From Paenibacillus lupini (GTDB lineage: Bacteria > Bacillota > Bacilli > Paenibacillales > Paenibacillaceae), in the NCBI RefSeq assembly GCF_011761355.1, contig NZ_JAASRW010000004.1, forward strand, positions 609,866-673,865: DNA of 64,000 nt, given 5' to 3'. The position numbers and the translations under genes were made by a program. Under the pieces are notes generated by a model. It was not told where the DNA came from. It did no database searches and was given only the letters and a program-made list of their open reading frames with translations. This document shows positions 8,720 to 17,765 of the stretch, piece by piece (position 1 is the stretch's first letter; every line of letters begins with the position of its first letter).

Positions 8720-10477
8720 ATGACAACAAAAATGTATATCAAAAATTACCCACGGCCGCAATTCGTTCGCGAGCAATGGGTTGATCTAAACGGGGAATGG
8801 AATTTTGCCTTTGATGACGCGAATACCGGCGAGACTCATTTGCCCGCTGCATTCACTGGTGATTTGAAAATCAATGTACCTTTTACTTACGAAACACAGG
8901 CTAGCGGGATTGGTGACGAAAGTCATCATCCTTATGTTTGGTACAACCGTACCTTAGAAATTCCGGCAGATGTGGAAGACTCAAGAGTGCTGCTGCATTT
9001 CCAGGCCGTTGACTACATCGCGAAAATATGGATTAACGGCTCCTACGTTGGCTCCCATCAAGGCGGCTATGCGGCATTTTCCTTTGATATTACGCCGTAT
9101 ATCACAGTTGGCGAAGCGAATCAGCTCACGGTAAAAGTAGAAGACAGCATGGATGCTACACAGCCACGCGGCAAGCAGCGCTGGGTGAAGGATAACTTTG
9201 AATGCTTCTATGTACAGACAACGGGAATCTGGCAATCGGTATGGATGGAATTTGTAGCGCCCGTCCGTGTAGACTCTGTTAAGATGACGCCGGATATTGA
9301 TTCTCGTACGGTTCGTTTTGAATATCAGGTAGAAGGTGACTTCTCGCAGGCTGACATTCGTCTTGAGACGATCATCAGCCTGAAGGGCAAGCCAGTAAAG
9401 CGTATGAGCCTAAGCATCGACCGCCCTTGGCTGCAGCTGGATGCCGATCTGGTTCATGAAATGAACGGACCTTGGATGCATAGCCACTGGTCGCCGCAGC
9501 ATCCGAATTTGTACGATGTTGAATTTATATTGTACAAGGATGACACCAAGCTGGACCATGTCTATTCGTACTTTGGCATGAGAAAGATTTCGATCGATAA
9601 AGGACGTATTTTGCTTAATAATGCGCCTTTGTATCAGCGTCTTATTTTGGATCAGGGCTATTGGCCGGAAAGCCATCTGACGCCTCCATCGGAGGAAGCG
9701 CTGATTGAGGATATTGATCTCATTATAGCGATGGGCTACAACGGTGTCCGTAAGCATATGAAGGTAGAAGACGCACGCTTCCTGTACTGGTGTGATGTTA
9801 AAGGCCTGCTTGTTTGGTCGGAGATGGCTGCGACCTTTGAATTTAATGACAACGCCGTTCATAAGTTCACCAATGAGTGGATGGAGGTTGTACGTCAGCA
9901 GTACAATCATCCTTCTATCATCACTTGGGTACCGTTTAATGAATCCTGGGGTGTCATGAACATTAAGAAGGACAAGAAGCAGCAGAAGTTTACCGAAGCC
10001 ATCTATCATCTGACGAAAAGCTTTGATCCATACCGTCCGGTTATTACGAATGATGGCTGGGAGCATACCGTATCGGATATTCTAACGCTCCATGATTATG
10101 TGGAGACAAAGGAAGAGTTCGAGAAGCGTTACAGTAATAAGGATGAGCTTCTGAACAACGAGATATCATTCAACCACTGGAAATATGCTTTTGCAGATGG
10201 GTACGAATATAAAGGACAGCCGGTTATCGTCAGCGAGTTTGGCGGTATCGCCTTCCAGACGGAAGCAGGGTGGGGATATGGCAATCAGGTCACATCCGAT
10301 GATGCATTCCTGAATCGGTTCCGTAATATCCATCAGGCGATTAAGGACCAGGATTACATCGTAGGCTATTGCTATACCCAAATTACTGATGTTCAGCAGG
10401 AGGTTAACGGTCTTTTGACTGCAGATCGCAAACCAAAAATCCCGCTCGAGAAAATTCGCGAAGTTAATATGATGTAG
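8720..10477 (+). CDS. Glycoside hydrolase family 2 protein
   Basis: 585 residues with no signal peptide, so it probably acts in the cytoplasm on imported oligosaccharides. The N-terminal sugar-binding domain (about 10-185) and immunoglobulin-like domain (to about 285) precede the TIM barrel. The acid/base Glu408 lies in V-P-F-N-E-S-W-G and the nucleophile Glu506 in V-S-E-F-G-G. The family covers beta-galactosidase, beta-glucuronidase, beta-mannosidase and alpha-L-arabinofuranosidase activities; the short form lacking C-terminal domains does not decide between them. It is the last gene of the sugar operon and is followed by a strong terminator. Confidence 0.9.
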   Translation: MTTKMYIKNYPRPQFVREQWVDLNGEWNFAFDDANTGETHLPAAFTGDLKINVPFTYETQASGIGDESHHPYVWYNRTLEIPADVEDSRVLLHFQAVDYIAKIWINGSYVGSHQGGYAAFSFDITPYITVGEANQLTVKVEDSMDATQPRGKQRWVKDNFECFYVQTTGIWQSVWMEFVAPVRVDSVKMTPDIDSRTVRFEYQVEGDFSQADIRLETIISLKGKPVKRMSLSIDRPWLQLDADLVHEMNGPWMHSHWSPQHPNLYDVEFILYKDDTKLDHVYSYFGMRKISIDKGRILLNNAPLYQRLILDQGYWPESHLTPPSEEALIEDIDLIIAMGYNGVRKHMKVEDARFLYWCDVKGLLVWSEMAATFEFNDNAVHKFTNEWMEVVRQQYNHPSIITWVPFNESWGVMNIKKDKKQQKFTEAIYHLTKSFDPYRPVITNDGWEHTVSDILTLHDYVETKEEFEKRYSNKDELLNNEISFNHWKYAFADGYEYKGQPVIVSEFGGIAFQTEAGWGYGNQVTSDDAFLNRFRNIHQAIKDQDYIVGYCYTQITDVQQEVNGLLTADRKPKIPLEKIREVNMM

Positions 10478-10492
10478 TGTGATACAAAAGCC

Positions 10493-10533
10493 AAAAGGCC
10501 TTGCAGGTACAATCCCCGCAAGGCCTTTTTTGT
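10493..10533. terminator. Bidirectional terminator
   Basis: AAAAGGCCTTGC and GCAAGGCCTTTT form a perfect 12-bp stem with A and T tracts on the two sides. It serves the GH2 gene and the convergent LtaS-type gene. Confidence 0.9.
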
Positions 10534-10541
10534 TTAACTGT

Positions 10542-12458
10542 TTATTTGCTTGATGCAACCTGCTTATCATCGTCCTCCGATTTAACTACTTTCTTATCCC
10601 ATTCTGGAAGAGAGGCGACATATTCGTCAGACATACTGATCAGTCTGTGTGCTCTCGTATACGTGTCCTCTGTATCCTGCGGAGTTGTTACAGGTCCGCC
10701 TGCTAACGGATAAGTGATTCCATCCGCATAACCGGAGCCTGGTACAAATGCGCCTAGATCCGAGATAAACGAACCGGAAGGCAGATAATAACGTTGAGGC
10801 AAGATGTTGCTTGTATGATTCAGCAGATCCTGTCCGAAGTGGACTTGATCTTTAATGGATACGCCCATCAGGTTAGATATAGTCGGGAAAATATCCGATT
10901 GTCCGCCAACTTGATTAAACACTTGATGCTGCTCATTAGGCACAGACATAATAAGCGGGATGTTCATCATATCAGGCAGTGTATAATCACGGCCGTAAAT
11001 TTCTTTCATCAGCTTTTTCTCATCGTTGTTGAGCGAGTAGATCGGCAAGCCTTGGTGATCACCGTACAAGACGATAACGCTGTTGTCCCAAACGCCATTT
11101 TTCTTAAGCTCGTCAATAAATTGGCCAAGCGCGTAGTCAGCGTAGTTTTGGGATTCGATATAATCGCCAACAAGTGTATCTTTATAACGCTCCGGCAGCT
11201 CCATTTTATACTTGCTTTCAGGAATACGGAATGGATGATGGCCGGACATGGAAATGAGCTGTACATAGAACGGCTGGCCGGTTTGCTGCATACGAGCGAG
11301 CTCATCGGCTGATTTGGCATAAAGCACTTCATCAGAAGGGCCAAAAGCAACAGGATCCTCTTTACCAAAGAAGGTGTCATCATAATATTTGTCCCAGCCA
11401 ATCGCCTTATACAGCTGATCGCGATTCCAGAACATAACATTATTTGTATGGAAGGATGCAGTCTGATAGCCGTTAGCGGAGAAAGCCTTCGGCATGCTTG
11501 GCAGTTCTTTATCCGCATAAACCTCAGAGGCAGCTCCATTTGGCGGAACATAAAGCGATGTATTTACGACGAACTCGGCATCAGCCGTATTACCTTGGCC
11601 AACCTGCTGGAAGAAATGCGGGAAGTAGAAATGATCAGCAGCCAGCTTATTCATATTCGGCGTAATTTCTTTGCCGTCGATTTTTAAGTTAATCAAGAAA
11701 TTCTGGAATGCTTCAAGCTGAATGATAATGACATTTTTCCCTTTAGCAGCTTCCCAATAGGCAGGCTGCGCGGGCTGTGCGCTTCCTTTTTCTTGCTCAA
11801 CCATCGCAGGTGTGACTTCTTCTGCATTGATTGGTAAGTCTTTAGATGGAGCAAATGTTGCATAGATCTCGTAGTTCAGGATCCCCATGTTTTTCGCTTG
11901 CTGGAACTCATTCATATCTTGGCGATAAGGAATAATAGCTGTGGCACAAGCTGCAACCGCAAGCACTTGTCCAGCGACGAACCAGGTCCGTTTTCCTTTC
12001 ACTGACAAGGTGCGGCTCCATGCACGGAAACGTTTTTTGCTGGCAAACAGGATGAACAAAGCGACAATATCGGTGAAGATAAACAGGAAATACGGATCCA
12101 TCAGCGAGAATACGCTGCTGTTCACTTCTCCCACCTGATTGACTTGACGTAATTCATGATAAGTTACAATAACGCCGAAATACTTGTAGTACATAATAAC
12201 AGCAAAATAAATAGCAGTTAGAATAAGGTCACTTATTAAATAGGTCATGAATTTCTTCCGATAAGCAAAGGACTCGATTAAGCAGAAAATAAATCCAATA
12301 GATGAAATGCCAGTGAGCAGCATTTTGATAATATCTCCGGTCCCGCCATCAAATACGATGATCCAGACGATAAGCATTTTTAAAATCATGATGATGGAAA
12401 AGACCATAAACGGCTTATTAAGAAGCGCCTTCCATCCTGTTTCGTTACTCAAAACCAA
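10542..12458 (-). CDS. Lipoteichoic acid synthase (LtaS-type, sulfatase fold)
   Basis: 638 residues. Five membrane helices (about residues 15-185) precede an extracellular sulfatase-type domain. Metal and catalytic residues are visible: Glu in I-I-I-Q-L-E-A-F, the nucleophilic Thr in G-Q-G-N-T-A-D-A-E-F, and Asp-His in Y-G-D-H-Q-G. The enzyme polymerises glycerol-phosphate from phosphatidylglycerol onto a glycolipid anchor. The UgtP-type glycosyltransferase at 26.5-27.7 kb could supply that anchor. The start is a TTG near AAGGGAGA; a second TTG two codons later (12452) is equally plausible. Bacilli often carry several paralogues, so the exact member is not assigned. Confidence 0.9.
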   Translation of the reverse strand: MVLSNETGWKALLNKPFMVFSIIMILKMLIVWIIVFDGGTGDIIKMLLTGISSIGFIFCLIESFAYRKKFMTYLISDLILTAIYFAVIMYYKYFGVIVTYHELRQVNQVGEVNSSVFSLMDPYFLFIFTDIVALFILFASKKRFRAWSRTLSVKGKRTWFVAGQVLAVAACATAIIPYRQDMNEFQQAKNMGILNYEIYATFAPSKDLPINAEEVTPAMVEQEKGSAQPAQPAYWEAAKGKNVIIIQLEAFQNFLINLKIDGKEITPNMNKLAADHFYFPHFFQQVGQGNTADAEFVVNTSLYVPPNGAASEVYADKELPSMPKAFSANGYQTASFHTNNVMFWNRDQLYKAIGWDKYYDDTFFGKEDPVAFGPSDEVLYAKSADELARMQQTGQPFYVQLISMSGHHPFRIPESKYKMELPERYKDTLVGDYIESQNYADYALGQFIDELKKNGVWDNSVIVLYGDHQGLPIYSLNNDEKKLMKEIYGRDYTLPDMMNIPLIMSVPNEQHQVFNQVGGQSDIFPTISNLMGVSIKDQVHFGQDLLNHTSNILPQRYYLPSGSFISDLGAFVPGSGYADGITYPLAGGPVTTPQDTEDTYTRAHRLISMSDEYVASLPEWDKKVVKSEDDDKQVASSK

Positions 12459-12815
12459 TCGTCTCCCTTTTCCTTAATGTAATAACGAAGGGTAAGCTTT
12501 ATAACATGAACGGCTGCATTCGTGATGTACCGTAAACAGCACGCAACTTGCTTCTTATTTAATTAGCTTTGTTCATTTTCAAACTTACATGCATCGCTAC
12601 AGACGAAAAAGTGCTGCGGGGTGTTTGACGGTAAAGCATCAACCTCCGAGCACGGTGTAGAAATCTTTAATATGATAAATAAATTCTGCTAGTAATTATT
12701 ACTTTACTACTATAATTCATTGCTATTATGAAAAGCAAGATGATGAAAAGCCACTCCAGCAATTACATTGGAAAGCTATACGAAACTATCAATAATTTAA
12801 CAACGAAATCTTATC

Positions 12816-12843
12816 TTGCCATAGTGAGAATTAGCGTTATGAT
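12816..12843 (+). promoter_or_regulatory. Candidate promoter of the transglutaminase-like gene
   Basis: TTGCCA (12816-12821), 16-bp spacer, TATGAT (12838-12843), about 110 bp before the start codon. The remaining gap between the LtaS-type gene and this promoter (12459-12815) is AT-rich and holds no gene or repeat that I can support. Confidence 0.5.
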
Positions 12844-12953
12844 GAAGGTAGATATAACATTTATATAAATTTTAGGTACTGCTGTGTTTAACACAAAAGG
12901 GAATCGCATAAAATGGAGTAATACACTAATATTCCCGCAAACGGGAGGTACCT

Positions 12954-14096
12954 ATGCGAAAAACAGGTTGGAAAGTTACGGCAGTAGCAGTGCTTCTTGC
13001 TGCTTCAATTGGTTTGAACATGAAATCCGATCTGTTCTCTGTGTTTGCGTCAGCCTCAGAAAGAGGCGGCACGATTGATCAGCTTGAAGAGGAGCTGGCA
13101 TCGCAATTTCAAAGCAGGTCCGAACATTTTACACTGCAATATAAAGGAGACAAGCACAAGCTTTCTGACGGCTTGCAGAATACGATAAATTTGGCGCTGG
13201 CACAGGATGATTACACAGCGTACATTCTTGACTCCTATTTGTATACAATCCGCAGCTGGGGGAATCTGTCGACAATTAAGCTGGAAGCCAGATATCGCGA
13301 GACAACGGAGCAAACGGCCGTTGTTGACGAGATAGTGACGAAAGCGATCGCCCAGATTATTACCCCGGGAATGAATGAGCATCAGAAAGTAAAAGCCATC
13401 CACGACTGGATCATTGAAAAGCTGCAGTATGATGAAACGCTGAAGCATTATACTGCCTATGACGCTTTAACGACAGGAACGGCTGTATGTCAAGGTTATT
13501 CACTACTGGCTTACAAAATGCTAAAAGCTGTCGGAATTCCGGTTTTGATTGCAGAAGGCAAAGTAAAAACAGGTGACCATGCTTGGAATATGGTGCAGTT
13601 GAATGGCGATTGGTACCATCTGGATCTAACATGGGATGATCCTATTGTTAAGCAGGCTGGTACAGAGACGCAGGCCGCATCCACTATCAGCTACAATTAT
13701 TATTTGAAGACAGATGATGAGATTCATGTCGATCATCAATGGGTGAAAACCTATCCAACGGCGAACCATTCGTATAGTGAAGAGCTGAAAAAGCTTGAGA
13801 GCACAGACAGCGCTAAAGCCTCGGTGTATGAGAAGCTCAAAACCGCAATTGGTCTTCAATGGACGGAGCCTGAGCATACGGTAGCAAGCCTTGTTGAGCT
13901 CGAACAAGACATTCGTGAGGCGGTTATGGAGCAGCAGACAAGTATGCATTTCCGCTATCTCCATGGCTCACAGCTGGCTGCTGATCTGACGGCTGCCTTC
14001 AAGGCAGCGCATGTATCGGTACGATACTCCGCTCGTTACGAGCCATACAGCAATGATGGTTCGATGCTGGTTCAGATTCAGTTAGACTATCAATAG
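12954..14096 (+). CDS. Secreted transglutaminase-like protein
   Basis: 380 residues. The N-terminus is a signal peptide or anchor (about 5-28). Residues about 125-235 form the transglutaminase-like/cysteine-protease core with the expected triad: Cys in T-A-V-C-Q-G-Y-S, His in G-D-H-A-W-N, and Asp in H-L-D-L-T-W-D-D-P. Proteins of this class cleave or cross-link peptides at the cell surface; the substrate cannot be read from sequence. The C-terminal 100 residues are of unknown function. GGGAGG lies 8 bp before the ATG. It is a monocistronic unit. Confidence 0.85.
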   Translation: MRKTGWKVTAVAVLLAASIGLNMKSDLFSVFASASERGGTIDQLEEELASQFQSRSEHFTLQYKGDKHKLSDGLQNTINLALAQDDYTAYILDSYLYTIRSWGNLSTIKLEARYRETTEQTAVVDEIVTKAIAQIITPGMNEHQKVKAIHDWIIEKLQYDETLKHYTAYDALTTGTAVCQGYSLLAYKMLKAVGIPVLIAEGKVKTGDHAWNMVQLNGDWYHLDLTWDDPIVKQAGTETQAASTISYNYYLKTDDEIHVDHQWVKTYPTANHSYSEELKKLESTDSAKASVYEKLKTAIGLQWTEPEHTVASLVELEQDIREAVMEQQTSMHFRYLHGSQLAADLTAAFKAAHVSVRYSARYEPYSNDGSMLVQIQLDYQ

Positions 14097-14097
14097 T

Positions 14098-14145
14098 AAA
14101 AAAGAGCCGTATCCCCAGCGTCTGCTTGGGATACGGCTCTTTTGG
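14098..14145. terminator. Bidirectional terminator
   Basis: AAAAGAGCCGTATCCC and GGGATACGGCTCTTTT form a perfect 16-bp stem between two convergent genes. Confidence 0.9.
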
Positions 14146-14154
14146 TTAAGATGC

Positions 14155-15300
14155 TTATTGCTGTTCACGGTTCCGGGCCGCAGTCATTTGCTGCCAGACT
14201 GATCCAGCGGCTTCCTCGCCACGTTCAATCCGCTCCAGCGCAATCTGCGCTTGCAGCTGAATCTCGAATTCAGCGTCCTTCGCCGCCTCACGCAGAGCCT
14301 CCACGGCGCTTTCATCACCGGCTTCATACAAGAAGCGTGCGGCGCGCCACCGGACAAGCTTGTTTGGATCACGAAGCGCTTCAATCATCGGGCCGGTAGC
14401 AGCAGGGTCGCCCCAGTCGGACAGCGTGTCTCCTGCTGTACGGCGCACAGATACGGATTTGTCACGTAGCGCTTCGAACAAGTATGGCATTGCCTCTGGC
14501 GTACGAAGATCACCAAGGTAGACAACAGCAAGTCGGCGGATCGACATATTCTCGTCATGCAGTGCTCTTGCGATCAGCGGAAGCAGCTCCGGCTCCGGTG
14601 ACATCCGCTCAAGCGCGGCATAGCGGATTTGCCATTCCGGCGAATCCAGACGCTCTGAGATTTCAACTGCGGACAGTGGTGCCGGTCTTGCTGGAGCAAG
14701 AGCTTCTTCGCCCGGACCTTGCACCTGTGCTGCTGCGATCAATTCCTGAAGCCTCTCAGGTGTATATGCTGCTTCGAGCTCCTTGACGATCTCGGCAGCA
14801 ATCTCTTCAAGCTCGCCATAACGGACACCAAATTCCTCGAGCTTCCGTTCGCGGATCATGGATGCACCAGCCGCTTCGGTTACAGCGTCGGTGAACTTCT
14901 GCGGCAGCGCGGAGCGTGCTTCACGCTCGCCCGTCTTCACGCGCACCTGCATCGGGATTCCCCGATACATTTGCACAAGCACATGTGCTTCGCCGTAGCT
15001 CTCAGCAGCAAGTGCGGCTCCACCTGCGGTGTCACCGTCAGCCCCGCCGAGCAGCAGTGCTCTTGCATCGGCGAGAATACGCGCCCAGTCCGCATTCGAT
15101 ACGCGGTCGAGGGCAATGAAATCGGCTGTGCGGAAGATGCTGCGCACGCCATCTATGGCAAGAAGTGAGCGGAGCGGCTCTGGGGCGGACTCCGCTTCTT
15201 TTTTCGTAAAGGATTGTCTAACACCACGCGGCAGCGACTCGTCCATATTCAGCTTCATGGAATTTGGACTTGGTGTTGGTTCTATAGAAATAAGTTTCAT
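14155..15300 (-). CDS. cvfC: CvfC/YpgR-like protein (Nfu N-terminal domain plus HEAT repeats)
   Basis: 381 residues. Residues 1-88 match the N-terminal domain of Nfu/NifU scaffold proteins (S-I-E-P-T-P-S-P-N-S-M-K-L-N). A middle region (about 100-205) resembles the part specific to conserved virulence factor C. Residues about 215-370 hold four to five HEAT-like repeats (L-V-R-W-R-A-A-R-F-L pattern). The cysteine-bearing Nfu C-terminal domain is absent, so it is unlikely to carry an Fe-S cluster itself. CvfC homologues occur across Bacillota; the molecular role is poorly defined. AGGAGGG precedes the ATG. Confidence 0.8.
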   Translation of the reverse strand: MKLISIEPTPSPNSMKLNMDESLPRGVRQSFTKKEAESAPEPLRSLLAIDGVRSIFRTADFIALDRVSNADWARILADARALLLGGADGDTAGGAALAAESYGEAHVLVQMYRGIPMQVRVKTGEREARSALPQKFTDAVTEAAGASMIRERKLEEFGVRYGELEEIAAEIVKELEAAYTPERLQELIAAAQVQGPGEEALAPARPAPLSAVEISERLDSPEWQIRYAALERMSPEPELLPLIARALHDENMSIRRLAVVYLGDLRTPEAMPYLFEALRDKSVSVRRTAGDTLSDWGDPAATGPMIEALRDPNKLVRWRAARFLYEAGDESAVEALREAAKDAEFEIQLQAQIALERIERGEEAAGSVWQQMTAARNREQQ

Positions 15301-15474
15301 CTTAATTATGCCCTCCTGTTCACTAACTCGATATTATAATCATAGTGTACATGAAAAAAACCGCTTGTGCGAATAGACCTAATCAGAAAGTAGTCAGCCT
15401 TGAGGCAGTTGCCTCGGCATCCTCAACTTGGTATCTTTAAGGTACAGGACATGACAAACGGGAGGGATGAACGG

Positions 15475-16455
15475 TTGAGGCATCAGAAATTTACGAATAG
15501 CGAGCCAGTTCGGCAGCATAATTCCATGAAGCAATTGCAACGTTGGCGGCTAGAGCGGCAAGAACGTCTTCGTAAAGTGAAAACGAAAGATTATTCCTAT
15601 TCCGTTCCTAACGTAAAGCCGGATTTGGAATTCCTGCATCATAATAAAAATGAGCCCGCTTTAACGTGGGTGGGGCATTCTTCTTTCCTTATTCAGTTAG
15701 CTGGCAAGAACATCATGACCGACCCGGTCTGGGCGGGGCAGATGGCTTTTCAGCGAAGATTAACACCGCCGGGCATACCGATTGATGATGTGCCGCCTGT
15801 TGATCTCATTCTTATTTCTCATTCCCATTATGATCATCTCCATATTCAATCGCTGCGCCGGCTTCAAGGCCGTAAGCAGCTGCTTGTACCCGCAGGGCTT
15901 CGTTCGAAGCTTAGGCTGAAAGGTTTTACAAACGTAAGAGAACTGCACTGGTGGGAATCCGTTGTGATAAATGGGATTCGTATTACCTTTGTACCTTCCC
16001 AGCACTGGACCCGCCGTAATCTTTGGGACACGAACAGCTCCCACTGGGGAGGCTGGATTCTAGAACCGGTGGAGAAGGAATCTTCTGACCCAACGATCTA
16101 CTTTGCCGGGGACAGCGGTTATTTTCCAGGCTTCAAGGAGATTGGCCGACGGTTCCAGATAGATATTGCCCTGATGCCGATTGGTGCTTATGATCCGGAG
16201 TGGTTCATGGGGGATCAGCATGTAACGCCGGAGGAAGCGCTGCAGGCGTTCGAAGATACCGGAGCTGAGTGGTTCGTGCCAATGCATTACGGCGCCTTCA
16301 AGCTTGCCGATGATACACCTCGCGAGGCGCTTGACCGACTGGAGCGGGACCGGGTTAAACGAGGAATCGATGAGAAGAAGGTTATGGTACTGCCGCATGG
16401 GGAGACATGGCGCTGCCCGAAACGGAGCGAAAATAACAAACGAGAACAAGAGTAA
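15475..16455 (+). CDS. Metallo-beta-lactamase fold hydrolase (NAPE-PLD/RomA-like)
   Basis: 326 residues from a TTG at 15475, selected because GGGAGG lies 9 bp upstream; in-frame starts exist at 15400 and 15451 without a good site. The signature H-S-H-Y-D-H-L (HxHxDH) and the T-W-V-G-H-S-S-F-L-I opening identify the branch that includes N-acyl-phosphatidylethanolamine phospholipase D and UlaG-like hydrolases. Further metal ligands appear in F-A-G-D-S-G and M-H-Y-G-A-F. A phosphodiester or lactone substrate is likely; it cannot be named. It has its own promoter region. Confidence 0.85.
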   Translation: MRHQKFTNSEPVRQHNSMKQLQRWRLERQERLRKVKTKDYSYSVPNVKPDLEFLHHNKNEPALTWVGHSSFLIQLAGKNIMTDPVWAGQMAFQRRLTPPGIPIDDVPPVDLILISHSHYDHLHIQSLRRLQGRKQLLVPAGLRSKLRLKGFTNVRELHWWESVVINGIRITFVPSQHWTRRNLWDTNSSHWGGWILEPVEKESSDPTIYFAGDSGYFPGFKEIGRRFQIDIALMPIGAYDPEWFMGDQHVTPEEALQAFEDTGAEWFVPMHYGAFKLADDTPREALDRLERDRVKRGIDEKKVMVLPHGETWRCPKRSENNKREQE

Positions 16456-16520
16456 GCCAAATAAGCGCAATGACGGACAAAGTCCCTCAAGCTATACTTA
16501 ATATATACATGGATATAATT

Positions 16521-16540
16521 GATTGCCTAATTAGGTAATC
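16521..16540. promoter_or_regulatory. 20-bp palindrome upstream of oxidoreductase
   Basis: GATTGCCTAATTAGGTAATC is symmetric except for one base pair and lies 27 bp before the start codon, next to the AGGAGG site. A repressor site is the simplest reading. Confidence 0.5.
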
Positions 16541-16566
16541 ATTCATTTTAGGAGGAACTAGAGAAC

Positions 16567-17637
16567 ATGAGTCAACCAATCCGTCTTGGCATTATTGGAG
16601 CAGGAGCTATAGGTAAAGTTCATCTGGAAACATTCGCAAAGGTAGGTGCAGAGTCGGTCTATGTAGCCGCGATTACAGACGCATATTTGCCGCTTGCGGT
16701 ACAAAGAGCAGAGGAGTTTGGAATTAAGACCGTTCATGTGAATCCGCAGGCACTGCTTGAGGATCCGGCTATCGATGCAGTTGTTATCGGTGTTCCGAAC
16801 CAATTCCATGCGCCACTCGCAATCGAAGCACTGAAGCAGGGCAAGCATGTCTTACTTGAGAAACCGATGGCTATTGATGCTGAAGCTGCCCGCACGATCT
16901 ACGAAGCACAGAAGGCTTCTGGCAAAATACTGATGATGGCACAGCAAATGCGCTGGACCGGTATTAACCGTGCGATTAAAGAACGGGTTGTGAATGGCGA
17001 TCTCGGCCCAATCTATAATGTTAAAACAGGCTGGTTCCGAAAGAAAGGCATTCCGGGCTGGGGCTCCTGGTTTACTCGTAAAGATATGGCTGGCGGCGGC
17101 CCACTGATTGATATCGGTGTTCATATGCTTGACTTAGCCCTGTATCTGATGGGTAATCCAAAGCCAGTATCCGTTTATGGCTCGACGTATGCGGAGTTTG
17201 GTCCAGAGCGCCGCGGAATTGGCACTTGGGGAACACCAAACTGGGACGGCTATTATGACGTTGAGGACCTTGCAACAGCACTTATTAAGCTGGACAATGG
17301 CGCAACGCTTTCACTTGAAGTAAGCTGGGCTGCACATGCAGCTGGCATGAGCCAAGATCCATTCGTCCATCTGATGGGCAAAGAGGGCGGTGCTGCACTC
17401 GTTGGCAATGACGGCAAATTTGTAACCCATGAAGGTGACGAGGTTGTTGAGAGCATTATCGAGCCGCTGGAAGGCGAAGAGGACCGCGTATTATTGAGCA
17501 AGCATTTCATTGAATGTATCAATGAAGGCAAAGAGCCAATCTCTTCTGCGCTTTCGGGCTACACAAACAGCCGTATTCTGGATGCGATATATGAATCGTC
17601 CCGTACAGGCAATGAAGTAAAGCTGAACTGGGATTAA
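16567..17637 (+). CDS. Gfo/Idh/MocA family oxidoreductase
   Basis: 356 residues. The N-terminal Rossmann fold shows G-I-I-G-A-G-A-I-G (residues 8-16) for NAD(P) binding. The L-L-E-K-P-M-A motif at about residue 98 carries the conserved catalytic Lys, and I-D-I-G-V-H-M-L-D-L at about 183-192 carries the conserved Asp/His. The family oxidises or reduces sugars and inositols; this protein resembles myo-inositol or glucose dehydrogenase-like members but the substrate is open. It stands alone, with a palindrome in front and a terminator behind. Confidence 0.88.
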   Translation: MSQPIRLGIIGAGAIGKVHLETFAKVGAESVYVAAITDAYLPLAVQRAEEFGIKTVHVNPQALLEDPAIDAVVIGVPNQFHAPLAIEALKQGKHVLLEKPMAIDAEAARTIYEAQKASGKILMMAQQMRWTGINRAIKERVVNGDLGPIYNVKTGWFRKKGIPGWGSWFTRKDMAGGGPLIDIGVHMLDLALYLMGNPKPVSVYGSTYAEFGPERRGIGTWGTPNWDGYYDVEDLATALIKLDNGATLSLEVSWAAHAAGMSQDPFVHLMGKEGGAALVGNDGKFVTHEGDEVVESIIEPLEGEEDRVLLSKHFIECINEGKEPISSALSGYTNSRILDAIYESSRTGNEVKLNWD

Positions 17638-17643
17638 TAAGGA

Positions 17644-17680
17644 CAGGCTGTCATGTCACATGGCAGCCTGTTTTTTTTGC
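17644..17680 (+). terminator. Rho-independent terminator
   Basis: CAGGCTGTCATG and CATGGCAGCCTG pair (one G-T), followed by eight T residues. Confidence 0.9.
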
Positions 17681-17765
17681 CGTTCCGCGATCTATCTTAG
17701 AGAGTTGACGCCAAACTTTCAAAAATGTTCCAATAGAGTCAAGAATGATAGATCGAGGTGAAAGG